Below the pieces are notes generated by a model. That model worked only from the letters and a program-made list of their open reading frames with translations, did no database searches and was not told where the DNA came from. A program made the position numbers and the translations under genes. From contig LMAD01000008.1 of NCBI GenBank assembly GCA_001443545.1, positions 1 through 64,000 on the forward strand: a stretch of 64,000 nucleotides of DNA, in the 5' to 3' direction. Source of the stretch: Acidimicrobiaceae bacterium RAAP-2 (GTDB lineage: Bacteria; Actinomycetota; Acidimicrobiia; Acidimicrobiales; RAAP-2). Every line of letters starts with the position of its first letter. Within the stretch, counting starts at the first letter, position 1. Shown here piece after piece: positions 1-8,642 of the stretch.

Positions 1-25
1 CCCGGGCAGCTGCCCGGGGGTTTTT
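1..25 (+). terminator. Rho-independent terminator hairpin at the left edge
   Basis: A perfect palindrome (CCCGGGC-AGCT-GCCCGGG, positions 1-18) is followed by GG and TTTTT at 21-25. On the + strand this is a canonical intrinsic terminator for a gene lying left of the window. The HU gene converges on it from the minus strand, so the stem may serve both directions, but the T-run needed on the minus strand would lie outside the window. Confidence 0.7.
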
Positions 26-42
26 CATTACCGAACTGCGGT

Positions 43-318
43 CTAGCCCTTGACTGCCTTCTTGAAGGTTGAGCCAATCGAAACCTTGGGCGCCTTGGAT
101 GCGGCGACCTGAATGGCTTCACCGGTCTGAGGATTGCGGGCGGTTCGGGCCTTTCGCTGGACCCGCTCGAAGGATAGGAAACCCGAAAGGACGATCTTCT
201 CGCCCTTCGACACATTCTTCACGACGACGTCCTCAAAGGCCTTCAGCACCTCGGCTACCGTGTTCTTGGCTGCGCCACTCTCGGCAGCAATTGCATCTAC
301 CAACTCGGCCTTGTTCAC
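43..318 (-). CDS. hup: HU-family nucleoid DNA-binding protein
   Basis: This 91-residue protein has the usual length and sequence of bacterial HU: an N-terminal helix pair (MNKAELVDAIA), the GFLSFERVQRKARTARNP region with the conserved RNP at the tip of the DNA-binding arm, and a basic C-terminus. HU dimers bend and compact DNA and bind without strong sequence preference. It lacks the long lysine/alanine tail of mycobacterial HupB. Translation starts at a GTG preceded by AAGGAG on the minus strand. It is monocistronic and runs leftward into the hairpin at the window edge. Confidence 0.95.
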   Translation of the reverse strand: MNKAELVDAIAAESGAAKNTVAEVLKAFEDVVVKNVSKGEKIVLSGFLSFERVQRKARTARNPQTGEAIQVAASKAPKVSIGSTFKKAVKG

Positions 319-511
319 CGGTCGACTCCTTACTCTTCACTGAATCGGACTGGGGATTCCCAGCAACCGGAGCCATCTTTATCGAAGAATCGTTGAAATA
401 AAGGGATTTTCGATAAGTTTTCCCTGAGACCTGAGGCGACCGGGGAGTAAAATCCCTAGTGAGGATGCAGATTCGGTATTACGGAGAGCCTTGGCAGGCG
501 CGAAGGCCATC

Positions 512-517
512 TACGAT
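512..517 (+). promoter_or_regulatory. -10 element for a leaderless aminotransferase mRNA
   Basis: TACGAT ends 6 nt before the ATG at 524, the distance expected when transcription begins at the start codon. There is no Shine-Dalgarno. The same arrangement recurs at other genes in this window. No good -35 is visible. Confidence 0.5.
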
Positions 518-523
518 GGCTCC

Positions 524-1897
524 ATGCAGACCATAGATCGCACGTATTTGGCCCAACTGGTGAACGCCGAGCGCGAACGTTACGAGCGTGAGCACCCGGC
601 GTCTCGGCGTCTTCACGACGAGGCCAATCACCTCTTCGGCCGTGTCCCGATGACGTGGATGAGTAAGTGGGCCGGAGGTTTTCCACTCGGCTTCGCCTCG
701 GCCCACGGCGCGACGATCACCGACCTGGACGGTCACGAGCTCGTCGACTTCGCGCTGGGCGATACCGGGGCGATGGCCGGACACTCTCCAGCGCCGCTGG
801 TGCGTGCGGTGCACGAACGACTGGGCGTCAACGGTGGGGTGACCACCATGCTGCCCAACGAGGATGGCGAATGGGTCGCCGCGGAGCTCTCTCGGCGATT
901 CGGTCTGGCGCAGTGGTCCTTTACGTTGTCGGCGACGGACGCCAATCGTTGGCTGTTGCGGCTCGTTCGCCTCGTTACCCAGCGGCCGAAGATTCTGGTC
1001 TTCTCCTACAGCTACCACGGATCGGTCGATGAATCGTTCGTCATCGTCGACGACGCTGGCCGCCCCCAGTCGCGGCCCGGCAACGTCGCACCGGCGGTGA
1101 ATCCCACGGAGACCACGCGAGTGGTGGAATTTAACGATCTGGCCGCCTTGGAGCGCGAACTGGCCTTCGGCGACGTCGCGGCGGTGCTGACCGAGCCCGC
1201 CATGACCAATATCGGGATTGTGCTTCCCGAGCCGGGCTTCCTCGAGGGCGTGCGCCAACTGTGCGATCGAACCGGGACGCTGCTGATCATCGATGAGACG
1301 CATACGTTCTCGGCCGGTCCCGGCGGCGCGACGCGGCGATTCGACCTTCGCCCCGACGCGCTCACGATTGGCAAGTCCCTCGGCGGCGGCGTCCCGTGCG
1401 GCGCGTACGGACTCACCGAGGAGCTCGCCGACCGCGTATTCGCTGCGGTCGCTGCCGGCGATGATCTCGCGGACCTCGTCGACGTCGGCGGTGTCGGTGG
1501 AACCCTCGCCGGGAATCCGCTCAGTCTCGCGGCCATGCGCGCGGTTCTTGGTGAGGTCTTGACCGACGAGGCCTTTACGGCGATGGAGGACCTCGCCACC
1601 ACGTTCGCTGAGGGCGTGCGAAGCACGATTGCCGATCGCGATCTCCCCTGGTCGGTGAGTCAGCTGGGCGCGCGGTGCGAGTATCGGTTCGCGAGTCCGG
1701 CGCCGGTGAGCGGCGGTGCGTCGGCCGCGAGCGCGGACCCCCTCTTGGAGGACTACCTCCATCTCTTCGGGGTGAATCGTGGGGTGCTGCTCACCCCATT
1801 CCACAACATGGCGCTGATGTGTCCCGACACGAGCGCCGACGACGTCGCGCGTCACCAACGGGTCTTCGACGAAGCCCTGGATCTGTTAGTCGGCTAG
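524..1897 (+). CDS. PLP-dependent class III aminotransferase, glutamate-1-semialdehyde aminomutase-like
   Basis: A 457-residue fold-type I aminotransferase of the class III (ornithine aminotransferase / GSA aminomutase) family. Visible marks are the GHSPAP segment near the N-terminus, the cofactor-binding 'LLIIDETHTFSAGP' strand with its Asp, and the Schiff-base lysine in 'LTIGKSLGGG' (about residue 284). The substrate cannot be fixed from sequence. A true HemL would normally sit with haem genes, and none are here, so an amino-group mutase or transaminase for another amino acid is equally possible. A TTG at 491 would add 11 residues, but ATG 524 is preferred because a -10-like TACGAT ends exactly 6 nt upstream and no ribosome-binding site fits either start. 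It lies alone upstream of obg, 29 bp away. Confidence 0.85.
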   Translation: MQTIDRTYLAQLVNAERERYEREHPASRRLHDEANHLFGRVPMTWMSKWAGGFPLGFASAHGATITDLDGHELVDFALGDTGAMAGHSPAPLVRAVHERLGVNGGVTTMLPNEDGEWVAAELSRRFGLAQWSFTLSATDANRWLLRLVRLVTQRPKILVFSYSYHGSVDESFVIVDDAGRPQSRPGNVAPAVNPTETTRVVEFNDLAALERELAFGDVAAVLTEPAMTNIGIVLPEPGFLEGVRQLCDRTGTLLIIDETHTFSAGPGGATRRFDLRPDALTIGKSLGGGVPCGAYGLTEELADRVFAAVAAGDDLADLVDVGGVGGTLAGNPLSLAAMRAVLGEVLTDEAFTAMEDLATTFAEGVRSTIADRDLPWSVSQLGARCEYRFASPAPVSGGASAASADPLLEDYLHLFGVNRGVLLTPFHNMALMCPDTSADDVARHQRVFDEALDLLVG

Positions 1898-1914
1898 GTT
1901 CGGCGCCGGGCTCG

Positions 1915-1920
1915 TAGGAT
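1915..1920 (+). promoter_or_regulatory. -10 element for leaderless obg
   Basis: TAGGAT ends 6 nt before the GTG of obg at 1927, and no Shine-Dalgarno is present. This suggests a promoter for obg-proB inside the 29-bp gap, giving a transcript that begins at the start codon. Confidence 0.5.
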
Positions 1921-1926
1921 TGACCG

Positions 1927-3291
1927 GTGTCCGCCTTCGTTGATTCTGCCCAGTTGCACGCTAAAGCCGGCGACGGCGGGGCGGGCTGCGTGAGTTTTCG
2001 CCGCGAAGCACACGTCGCCAAGGGTGGGCCCGACGGTGGCGACGGTGGCCGCGGTGGCGACGTCTGGCTGGTCGCGGATCCGAATCAGGCGTCCCTGCTC
2101 GGCTTTCGTGACCATCCGTATCGTCGCGCGACCGACGGCGCGCACGGCACGTCGAAACGCCAGCACGGTTCTCGTGGTCAGGAACTGATCGTGTCGGTCC
2201 CCGTTGGAACTGTCGTTCACGGCCGCGACGGTGGTGTGCTGGTCGATCTGGCCGGACCGGGGGATCGGTGGCGCGCGGCCGAGGGTGGACTCGGTGGCGC
2301 CGGGAACGCCCGATTCCTCTCCAACCAGCGACGGGCCCCGGCCTTCGCCGAGCAGGGCGAGGTGGGCGAGGAGCAGTGGTTCGATCTCGAGCTCAAACTT
2401 CGTGCCGACGTCGCGCTCATCGGTTTTCCCAATGTTGGCAAGTCGACGTTGATCGCGCGGGTGTCGGCCGCGAGGCCCAAGATCGCGGATTACCCCTTCA
2501 CCACCCTCGTGCCCAATCTCGGCGTCGTTCGTATCGGTGAACGAAGTGGTCGGCCGGGAGACGCCACGGAGTTCGTCATGGCCGACATCCCGGGGTTGAT
2601 CGAGGGTGCCGCCCAAGGACGCGGGCTCGGTCACGATTTCTTGCGCCACGTCGAGAACGCCAAGGTGCTGTGCGTGTTATTGGACCGATCGGCGGGTGCC
2701 CCAATGGCGCCCGAGGCGCAGTTGAATGTGTTGCTTCGTGAGTTGGGCGACTATCAGGCGGATCTGCTCGATCGACCCCGGGTCATCGTGGGTTCGAAGT
2801 CGGACGTCGCCGAATCGGAGGAGCTGGCGGGCGGCCTCGCGATCTCGGCGGTGACCGGCGATGGCGTGCGCCCATTGGTGGCGCAGTTGGCGGAACTCGT
2901 GACGATTGCGCGGCGTGAGGCGGCGGAGTCGAGTGAGCACGTCGTCGTCGTCCATCACCCGATCCAGGACGACGTCGAGGTGGAGTCCACCGGCCCCAAC
3001 TCGTGGGTGGTCCGTGGCCGAACCGCCCTGCGCGCGGTCCGGTTCCAGGATTTGACCGACGACGAGGCGCTCGCCGAGATTGTCAAGCGACTGCGAGCGA
3101 TCGGCGTGGATCGTCTACTGACTCGGGCCGGCGCCCTCGACGGCGACCTCGTCCAAGTGGGTCCGTTGAGCTTTGAGTGGTGGCGCGACGCCGTGGGCGC
3201 CGGGCTGGACCGCGGCGATCACCATCGCGCGACTCGCCGCGAACGACTCGCGCGCCACGGTCGTCTAGGGGACAACAATGGCGGCGCGTAG
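1927..3291 (+). CDS. obg: Obg/CgtA-type GTPase (50S assembly, stress signalling)
   Basis: A 454-residue essential ribosome-associated GTPase with the three Obg parts in order. The glycine-rich Obg fold covers about residues 2-158 (KAGDGGAGCVSFRRE, KGGPDGGDGGRGGDVW). The G domain has the P-loop GFPNVGKS near residue 166, G2 'DYPFTT', G3 'DIPGLIEGA' and G4-like 'VGSKSD'. The rest is a C-terminal OCT domain. It acts in late 50S subunit maturation and senses GTP/ppGpp. It usually follows rplU-rpmA, which are not seen here; an aminotransferase precedes it instead. The GTG start has no Shine-Dalgarno, and a -10-like hexamer ends 6 nt before it. proB overlaps its end by 14 bp, as in many actinobacteria. 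Confidence 0.97.
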   Translation: MSAFVDSAQLHAKAGDGGAGCVSFRREAHVAKGGPDGGDGGRGGDVWLVADPNQASLLGFRDHPYRRATDGAHGTSKRQHGSRGQELIVSVPVGTVVHGRDGGVLVDLAGPGDRWRAAEGGLGGAGNARFLSNQRRAPAFAEQGEVGEEQWFDLELKLRADVALIGFPNVGKSTLIARVSAARPKIADYPFTTLVPNLGVVRIGERSGRPGDATEFVMADIPGLIEGAAQGRGLGHDFLRHVENAKVLCVLLDRSAGAPMAPEAQLNVLLRELGDYQADLLDRPRVIVGSKSDVAESEELAGGLAISAVTGDGVRPLVAQLAELVTIARREAAESSEHVVVVHHPIQDDVEVESTGPNSWVVRGRTALRAVRFQDLTDDEALAEIVKRLRAIGVDRLLTRAGALDGDLVQVGPLSFEWWRDAVGAGLDRGDHHRATRRERLARHGRLGDNNGGA

Positions 3292-4348
3292 CGCGGTGAT
3301 CAAGATCGGCACCACGTCGGTGACCGACGGGGCGGGGGGTGTCGACTACGACGTGTTGGTCAACGTCGCCGCCGACGTCGTGGCGATGCGTGACGACGGA
3401 TGGTCCATGGTCGTCGTGACCTCGGGCGCGATCACGGCCGGGTGGGCCGACGTGGGCGGTGGGCGGCGACGGCCGACCGACGCGGCAACCCTGCAGGCGG
3501 TCTCGGCGGTCGGACAACCGCTTTTGATGCACGCGTGGCGAAACGCTTTCTCCGAGGTCGGCGCGACGGTGGGACAGGTCTTGCTCGCGCCACTCGATTT
3601 TTCCCACCGCGGACAGTACCTGCACGCTCGTGGAACGCTGGAGGCGCTGCACGATCTGCGCGTCATCGCCATCGTCAACGAGAATGATGCGGTCGCGGAT
3701 GAAGAGATTCGTTTCGGTGACAACGACCGATTAGCGGCGTTGGTGGCGAACCTCGTTGGCGCGACCCACCTCGTGCTGCTCACCGACACCAGCGGGCTGT
3801 TGACCGCCGACCCTCGCCTCGATCCGACGGCGACCTTGATTGAAGAGGTGAGCGCGATCGACACCGCGATCGAAGGGATGGCCGGTCGAAGTCGTTCGGG
3901 CGTGGGTAGCGGTGGAATGTCGTCGAAATTGGCGGCTGCGCGCATGGCCACGTGGTCCGGGGTGACGACGGTGATCGCACCGGCCCGCGCCGAGAACCCG
4001 GTGCGACGGGCGCTGGTCGCCGGCGGCGGCACTGGAACGACGTTCCTCGCCCGCGCCGAGCGCCTCTCGGCGCGAAAGGCGTGGATCGCTTTCGCGGTGG
4101 CGAGTCGCGGGACGCTCGAGATCAATCACGGCGCGATGCAGGCGCTGGAGCACGACGGTCGGAGTCTGCTCCGCGTGGGCGTCGTGGCCCACGACGGAGG
4201 ATTCCTTGAAGGCGACGCCGTCGACATCGTCGGGCCAGCGCGTGAGTTAGTCGCTAAGGGACTGGTGCGGGTCAACGCCGAGATGTTCGCCGACGGAGAC
4301 GACGTCGTCGTGCATCGCGATGACCTCGTCCTCCTGCGTCAGTCGTAG
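3278..4348 (+). CDS. proB: Glutamate 5-kinase (proline biosynthesis)
   Basis: A 356-residue amino-acid kinase with a C-terminal PUA domain. It phosphorylates glutamate to gamma-glutamyl phosphate, the first step of proline synthesis. The N-terminus 'VIKIGTTSVTD' is the nucleotide-binding lysine/glycine loop. 'NENDAVADEEIRFGDNDRLAA' and 'LLTDTSGL' are diagnostic of glutamate 5-kinase, and 'GVGSGGMSSKLAAARMA' is the conserved glycine/lysine block. The PUA domain occupies roughly residues 270-356. The gene starts inside the end of obg and precedes proA by 20 bp, so the two proline enzymes are adjacent. Feedback inhibition by proline is a family property and cannot be judged here. Confidence 0.96.
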   Translation: MAARSAVIKIGTTSVTDGAGGVDYDVLVNVAADVVAMRDDGWSMVVVTSGAITAGWADVGGGRRRPTDAATLQAVSAVGQPLLMHAWRNAFSEVGATVGQVLLAPLDFSHRGQYLHARGTLEALHDLRVIAIVNENDAVADEEIRFGDNDRLAALVANLVGATHLVLLTDTSGLLTADPRLDPTATLIEEVSAIDTAIEGMAGRSRSGVGSGGMSSKLAAARMATWSGVTTVIAPARAENPVRRALVAGGGTGTTFLARAERLSARKAWIAFAVASRGTLEINHGAMQALEHDGRSLLRVGVVAHDGGFLEGDAVDIVGPARELVAKGLVRVNAEMFADGDDVVVHRDDLVLLRQS

Positions 4349-4355
4349 GCTCCAT

Positions 4356-4361
4356 TACGCT
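4356..4361 (+). promoter_or_regulatory. -10 element for leaderless proA
   Basis: TACGCT ends 7 nt before the proA ATG at 4369, in the 20-bp proB-proA gap, with no Shine-Dalgarno. proA can therefore be transcribed from its own promoter as well as by read-through from proB. Confidence 0.45.
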
Positions 4362-4368
4362 ACGTAAC

Positions 4369-5604
4369 ATGGATACGACGGCGCTGCGGACTCAAGGCGA
4401 CGCGGTCCGCGCAGCGGCCCGCCAACTCGCGTTAGCGAGTGACGCGGTGCGCCAAGCGGTACTACGGCGGGTCGCATCGGATCTCGAAGACCGGCGCGCC
4501 GAACTCCTCGCGGTGAACCAAGAGGAGGTCCGGGCCTACGGCGATGACGGCGCCGGACTCGATCGGCTCGTCTTGAACGACGCCCGCGTGGACGCCATGG
4601 TGAGTGCGTTGCGCGAGATCGCCGACGCTCCCGATCCGCTCTTCGAATCGTTCGATCACGACGTGCGCCCGAATGGCCTTCGCGTCGAACGGGTTCGGGT
4701 GCCCCTGGGGGTCATCGGCGTGGTCTACGAGAATCGACCGAACGTCACCAGCGACGTGGCCGGACTCTGCGTGCGCAGCGGCAACGCGGCGTTCTTGCGC
4801 GGCTCATCGTCGGCGATGCGGTCCAATCAGTTCATCGTCGACCGGTGGCGTGAGGCACTGGTCGGCGCGGGACTGCCGGCCGATGGCGTGGCGATGGTCC
4901 AAGATCCGTCGCACGACGCGGCGGTGGCGTTCATGCAGCTCTCCGGCGTGCTGGACTGTCTAATCCCGCGCGGCGGTCCCCGGTTGATCGCGGCGATGCG
5001 AGAGCACGCGCGGGTCCCCTACGTCCTGGACGGCGACGGGAACTGCCATATCTTCGTCGACGACACGGCACAGCTCGATCAAGCGTTGGCCATCGTGGAG
5101 AACGCCAAGACCTCACGACCCGGCGTGTGCAATGCCGTCGAGACGGTCTTGGTGCACCGTGGCATCGCCGGGGAGTTCCTTCCCCGACTCGCGCAACGAC
5201 TCGGGTCCGTCGAGCTGCGCGTCGACCAACGAGCCGCGGCGATCCTGCCCGACGCGCGACGCGCGACGGAGGACGACTTCGCCCGCGAGTTCTTGGGGCT
5301 GATCCTCGCGGTGAAGGTGGTCGACTCGTTGGACGAGGCGATCGAACACGTCGCGCGCTACGGGACGGGTCACAGCGAAGCAATCCTGACCCAGGACCCA
5401 GACCACGCCGATGCGTGGGTGCGTCGAGTCGACGCGGCGGCGGTCCTGGTCAATGCGTCGACTCGGTTCATCGACGGTGGAGAGTTGGGGCTCGGCGCCG
5501 AGGTCGGAATTTCGACTCAGAAATTACACGCGCGTGGACCCATGGGTTTACGCGAATTGACCTGTCTGAAGTGGGTCGTGCGAGGAGAAGGGCAGATTCG
5601 ATGA
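4369..5604 (+). CDS. proA: Gamma-glutamyl phosphate reductase
   Basis: A 411-residue NADPH-dependent reductase of the aldehyde dehydrogenase superfamily. It converts gamma-glutamyl phosphate to glutamate 5-semialdehyde, the second step to proline. The family block 'GVIGVVYENRPNVTSDVAGLC' (split here as GVIGVVYENRPNV and TSDVAGLC), 'RGSSSAMRSN', the catalytic cysteine in 'RPGVCNAVETVL' and 'RGPMGLRELT' at the C-terminus are all present. Length is normal. Its stop overlaps the ATG of the downstream MoxR ATPase by 4 bp (ATGA), which couples proline synthesis to the MoxR/VWA genes translationally; no functional link is known. Confidence 0.96.
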   Translation: MDTTALRTQGDAVRAAARQLALASDAVRQAVLRRVASDLEDRRAELLAVNQEEVRAYGDDGAGLDRLVLNDARVDAMVSALREIADAPDPLFESFDHDVRPNGLRVERVRVPLGVIGVVYENRPNVTSDVAGLCVRSGNAAFLRGSSSAMRSNQFIVDRWREALVGAGLPADGVAMVQDPSHDAAVAFMQLSGVLDCLIPRGGPRLIAAMREHARVPYVLDGDGNCHIFVDDTAQLDQALAIVENAKTSRPGVCNAVETVLVHRGIAGEFLPRLAQRLGSVELRVDQRAAAILPDARRATEDDFAREFLGLILAVKVVDSLDEAIEHVARYGTGHSEAILTQDPDHADAWVRRVDAAAVLVNASTRFIDGGELGLGAEVGISTQKLHARGPMGLRELTCLKWVVRGEGQIR

Positions 5605-6545
5605 CGTCACTGGATCCACGTCAGGAATTGGCGAAACGCTTGGGGTTGGAACATCTGCCGCCCGTCCGTTTCGAGTCGGCCGCCGACGTACGCGCTCGCC
5701 TGGCCACGAACGACTACCTGAGCGACGACTCAATTGCGTCGGTCTCGTTCCTCGCCGACCGGTTGGCCAAGCCCGTGCTGGTCGAGGGTCCAGCGGGTAC
5801 GGGCAAGACCGCCCTGGCTAAAGCGGTTGCTGACGCCGTCGGCGCGCGATTGGTCCGCCTGCAGTGTTACGAGGGGCTCGACGAATCGAAGGCGCTCTAC
5901 GAGTGGAACTATCGCAAGCAGTTGCTGCGAATTCAGGCCGGGCGCTCCGAAGGGGAGACGGAGTCGTGGAGCGAACTCGAAGAAGACATTTTCTCGAGTG
6001 AATTCCTACTCACGCGGCCGTTGCTGGAGGCGATTTCGGCGACGGACCCTGTCGTGTTGCTCATCGACGAGGTCGATCGGGTCGAGTTGGAGACCGAGGC
6101 GTTGCTACTCGAGATCCTCTCGGAGTACCAAGTTTCCATACCGGAATTGGGAACGGTACGCGCCAAGCAGATTCCGATGGTCTTTCTCACCTCCAACAAC
6201 ACCCGAGAACTCTCCGAAGCACTGAAGCGTCGGTGCCTCTACCTCTATATTGGCTACCCCGACGTCGAGCGGGAACGCGACATCATCCTGGCCCGTGTGC
6301 CCGAGATCACCTCGGCGCTCGCGGAACAGATCGCGCAAGTCGTGCGTTCGTTACGGACGCTCGACTTGAAGAAAGCACCGTCGGTGTCCGAGACCCTGGA
6401 CTGGGCTCGCACCCTGGTCATCCTGGGACGCGACGAGATCGGCGCCGAGGAGACGGTGGCGACGTTGCACATCTTGCTCAAGTATCAGTCCGACATCGAG
6501 CGCGCGACCAAGGAGATCCTTGGTCACACCGTGAACCTTGCTTAA
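5601..6545 (+). CDS. MoxR-family AAA+ ATPase
   Basis: A 314-residue AAA+ chaperone-like ATPase. Walker A is GPAGTGKT (residues 63-70), Walker B 'VVLLIDEVDR' (151-160) and sensor 1 'FLTSNN' (195-200), followed by 'ALKRRCLYLYIGYP' carrying the arginine finger. MoxR proteins remodel or metallate partner proteins and almost always sit next to VWA-domain genes. The next gene is such a partner, overlapping by 8 bp, in the order typical of CoxD/CoxE-like pairs (CO dehydrogenase maturation). No molybdenum hydroxylase genes are present here, so the target is unknown. The ATG at 5601 overlaps the proA stop. An in-frame extension back to 5127 lies inside proA and is rejected. Confidence 0.9.
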   Translation: MTSLDPRQELAKRLGLEHLPPVRFESAADVRARLATNDYLSDDSIASVSFLADRLAKPVLVEGPAGTGKTALAKAVADAVGARLVRLQCYEGLDESKALYEWNYRKQLLRIQAGRSEGETESWSELEEDIFSSEFLLTRPLLEAISATDPVVLLIDEVDRVELETEALLLEILSEYQVSIPELGTVRAKQIPMVFLTSNNTRELSEALKRRCLYLYIGYPDVERERDIILARVPEITSALAEQIAQVVRSLRTLDLKKAPSVSETLDWARTLVILGRDEIGAEETVATLHILLKYQSDIERATKEILGHTVNLA

Positions 6546-7959
6546 CGTTCTCGCGGACTTCGTCGGCGAGCTACGCGCCGCCGGTCTCCCCGTGTCGATG
6601 TCCGAGCACATCGACGCCGCCCGAGCGATGCGGGTCATCGATCTCGGCGATCGACGCGCCCTTCGAGACTCCTTGGCCGCGACGCTCGTGAAGGACGGTG
6701 ACCACTTGCCGGTGTTCTACACGGCCTTCGACGTCTTCTTCGCCGATCGCGGCGCGTCGTTGCAGGACGATGGGGTGACCCAGGACGGCGAGTCGCCCGA
6801 TGGGGCGGCGGGGGCGGAGGGACCGGGGCAGTCCCGCGGAGACGGCGGGGGTGGTTCATCGCCACTGAGCGCCGAGCAACTCGCCGACATGCTCTTCCGG
6901 GCCCTGCGCGACGGTGACCAATCGGCGCTCAGCCGGGCCGCCCGAGCGGCCGTGGCTCGCTACGCGGGCATGGAGCCGGGCCGGCCGGTCGGCGGGACCT
7001 ACTACCTCTACCGGACGTTACGGAGCCTGGAGTTGGATCGCCTCGAGGCCCGACTGACCGACGAGCGCGCGCCAGGGGACGACCAGCTCTCCCAGCGCCT
7101 GGCGCGCGACGAGGCTCGATCGCGCATCGAGAATTTGAAACGGGCCGTGGAGCGGGCCATTCGAGAGCGACTGGTCGAGGATCGTGGATCGGCTGCGCTG
7201 GCCAAGTCGGTCCGCAAACCCCTGCCCGAAGACCTGGACGTCATGCACGCGAACCGCGAGGAGCTGGCCCAACTCGAGCGAGCCCTGCGTCCGTTGAGCC
7301 GCAAGCTGGCGACCCGACTGGCGCGGCGCCGTCGCCGTCGGCGCCGTGGGCCGGTCGACCTTCGTCATACGGTGCGCCGCAGCCTCTCCACCGGCGGCGT
7401 GCCACTCGACCTCCGCTTCAAGCCGCCGCGCCCGGCCAAACCCGAGATCGTCATCATTGCGGACGTCTCGGGATCGGTCGCCTCGTTCGCCCGTTTCACC
7501 CTCCACTTGGTTCACGCCATCAGCTCCCAATTCTCCAAGGTCCGCAGTTTCGTCTTCGTCGACGGACTCGACGAGGTGACGGATTACTTCGATGGCGTCG
7601 ATGATCCGGCCGTCGCGGTTGCGCGGATCAACGCCGAGGCCGACGTCGTGGCCTTCGACGGTCACTCGGATTACGGTCGCGCGTTTCTCACCTTCCACGA
7701 GCACTTCGCCAAGGATGTGACTCGTCGCACGACGGTGCTGATCCTCGGTGACGGTCGCAACAACTACCACCAAGCCCACGCCGAGGTGGTCGCGGACCTC
7801 CAGCGACGGGCGCGCAACGTCTTCTGGCTGAATCCAGAACCGACGAGCTACTGGAACAGTGGCGATTCGGTTATCGACCAGTACGCACCGTATTGCGCCC
7901 GCGTCGTGGAGTGCCGGACCTTGCGCCAGCTCGAAGCTTTCGTGGGAGGGCTCACGTGA
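6538..7959 (+). CDS. VWA-domain (CoxE-like) protein, partner of the MoxR ATPase
   Basis: A 473-residue protein with an N-terminal helical region ('ELRAAGLPVSMSEHIDAARA'), a flexible Gly/Gln-rich linker near residues 80-105, a strongly basic stretch (residues 260-275, RRRRRRRRG) and a C-terminal von Willebrand A domain with an intact metal site (DVSGSVASF, D near residue 309). It matches the VWA/CoxE family that works with MoxR ATPases. It starts at TTG inside the last codons of moxR, so the pair is co-translated. No signal peptide or membrane segment is seen, so it is probably cytosolic. The substrate is unknown. Confidence 0.85.
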   Translation: MLNVLADFVGELRAAGLPVSMSEHIDAARAMRVIDLGDRRALRDSLAATLVKDGDHLPVFYTAFDVFFADRGASLQDDGVTQDGESPDGAAGAEGPGQSRGDGGGGSSPLSAEQLADMLFRALRDGDQSALSRAARAAVARYAGMEPGRPVGGTYYLYRTLRSLELDRLEARLTDERAPGDDQLSQRLARDEARSRIENLKRAVERAIRERLVEDRGSAALAKSVRKPLPEDLDVMHANREELAQLERALRPLSRKLATRLARRRRRRRRGPVDLRHTVRRSLSTGGVPLDLRFKPPRPAKPEIVIIADVSGSVASFARFTLHLVHAISSQFSKVRSFVFVDGLDEVTDYFDGVDDPAVAVARINAEADVVAFDGHSDYGRAFLTFHEHFAKDVTRRTTVLILGDGRNNYHQAHAEVVADLQRRARNVFWLNPEPTSYWNSGDSVIDQYAPYCARVVECRTLRQLEAFVGGLT

Positions 7960-8642
7960 ACGCCTGGAGCGTTGAACCACCGGAGGGATTCCGCACGAGT
8001 GGCGTGACGCCGACGGGCGCGCGGCTGGTCCTGATCCGTCACGGCGAGGCCGTGTGCAACGTGCGAGGGGTGGTCGGCGGGCCATTGGGCTGCCAGGGTC
8101 TGACCGAGTTGGGCCGAGCGCAGGCGTCCGCCCTCGCCGATCGACTCGTTCGGACCAGGGAGTTCGGTGACGTGGCGGCGCTGTACACCTCGGTACTGCC
8201 CCGTGCGATCGAGACCGCCACCATTCTCGCCAGGGGACTACCCGGTGAAGTCGTGGCCCAAGCCGACTGCGATCTGTGCGAACTGCACCCGGGCGATGCC
8301 GACGGCCTGACCTGGCAAGCGATGCTCGACCAATTCGGCGGGCCCGATTGGGACGTCGATCCCGATCAACGATTCGCCCCCGGAGGTGAATCGTGGACCG
8401 GCTTCTTCGCCCGTTGCGTCGCGGCCTTCGAACGGATCGCGGCCCAACACGTCGGACAACGAGTGGTCTTGGTCGTCCACGGCGGCGTGATCGAACAGAT
8501 GATGAAACTCGTTGGGCGAACGGGACCCGCCGAGCGGCTCCAGCTGCGCACCGAACACTGCTCGATCACCGAAGTCGAGTTCGACGGCGACCAGCGGCGA
8601 CTCTTGAGCTATAACGACCGGGCGCCGCTCGACGTCGCGTAG
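7956..8642 (+). CDS. Histidine phosphatase / phosphoglycerate mutase-like protein
   Basis: A 228-residue member of the histidine phosphatase superfamily. The phosphohistidine motif is RHGE at residues 28-31 ('LVLIRHGEAVCN'). The arginine in 'YTSVLPRAIETATI' and the second histidine in 'VVLVVHGGVIEQM' complete the active site. Glycolytic mutase is unlikely given the divergent insertions; a broad-specificity phosphatase is a better guess. The GTG at 7956 overlaps the previous stop (GTGA), placing it in the proA-moxR-VWA transcription unit. Its 3' end overlaps the convergent DAHP synthase gene by 34 bp. Confidence 0.85.
   Translation: MNAWSVEPPEGFRTSGVTPTGARLVLIRHGEAVCNVRGVVGGPLGCQGLTELGRAQASALADRLVRTREFGDVAALYTSVLPRAIETATILARGLPGEVVAQADCDLCELHPGDADGLTWQAMLDQFGGPDWDVDPDQRFAPGGESWTGFFARCVAAFERIAAQHVGQRVVLVVHGGVIEQMMKLVGRTGPAERLQLRTEHCSITEVEFDGDQRRLLSYNDRAPLDVA

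Noticed and set aside
479..1858. 459-codon open frame on the minus strand
   Set aside because: It is antisense to the class III aminotransferase and reads as Arg/Gly/His-rich text with no family motifs, the usual shadow of a GC-rich gene.
5127..5600. In-frame N-terminal extension of the first MoxR ATPase
   Set aside because: The extension lies within proA in another frame. The ATG at 5601 overlaps the proA stop and begins a normal MoxR N-terminus.
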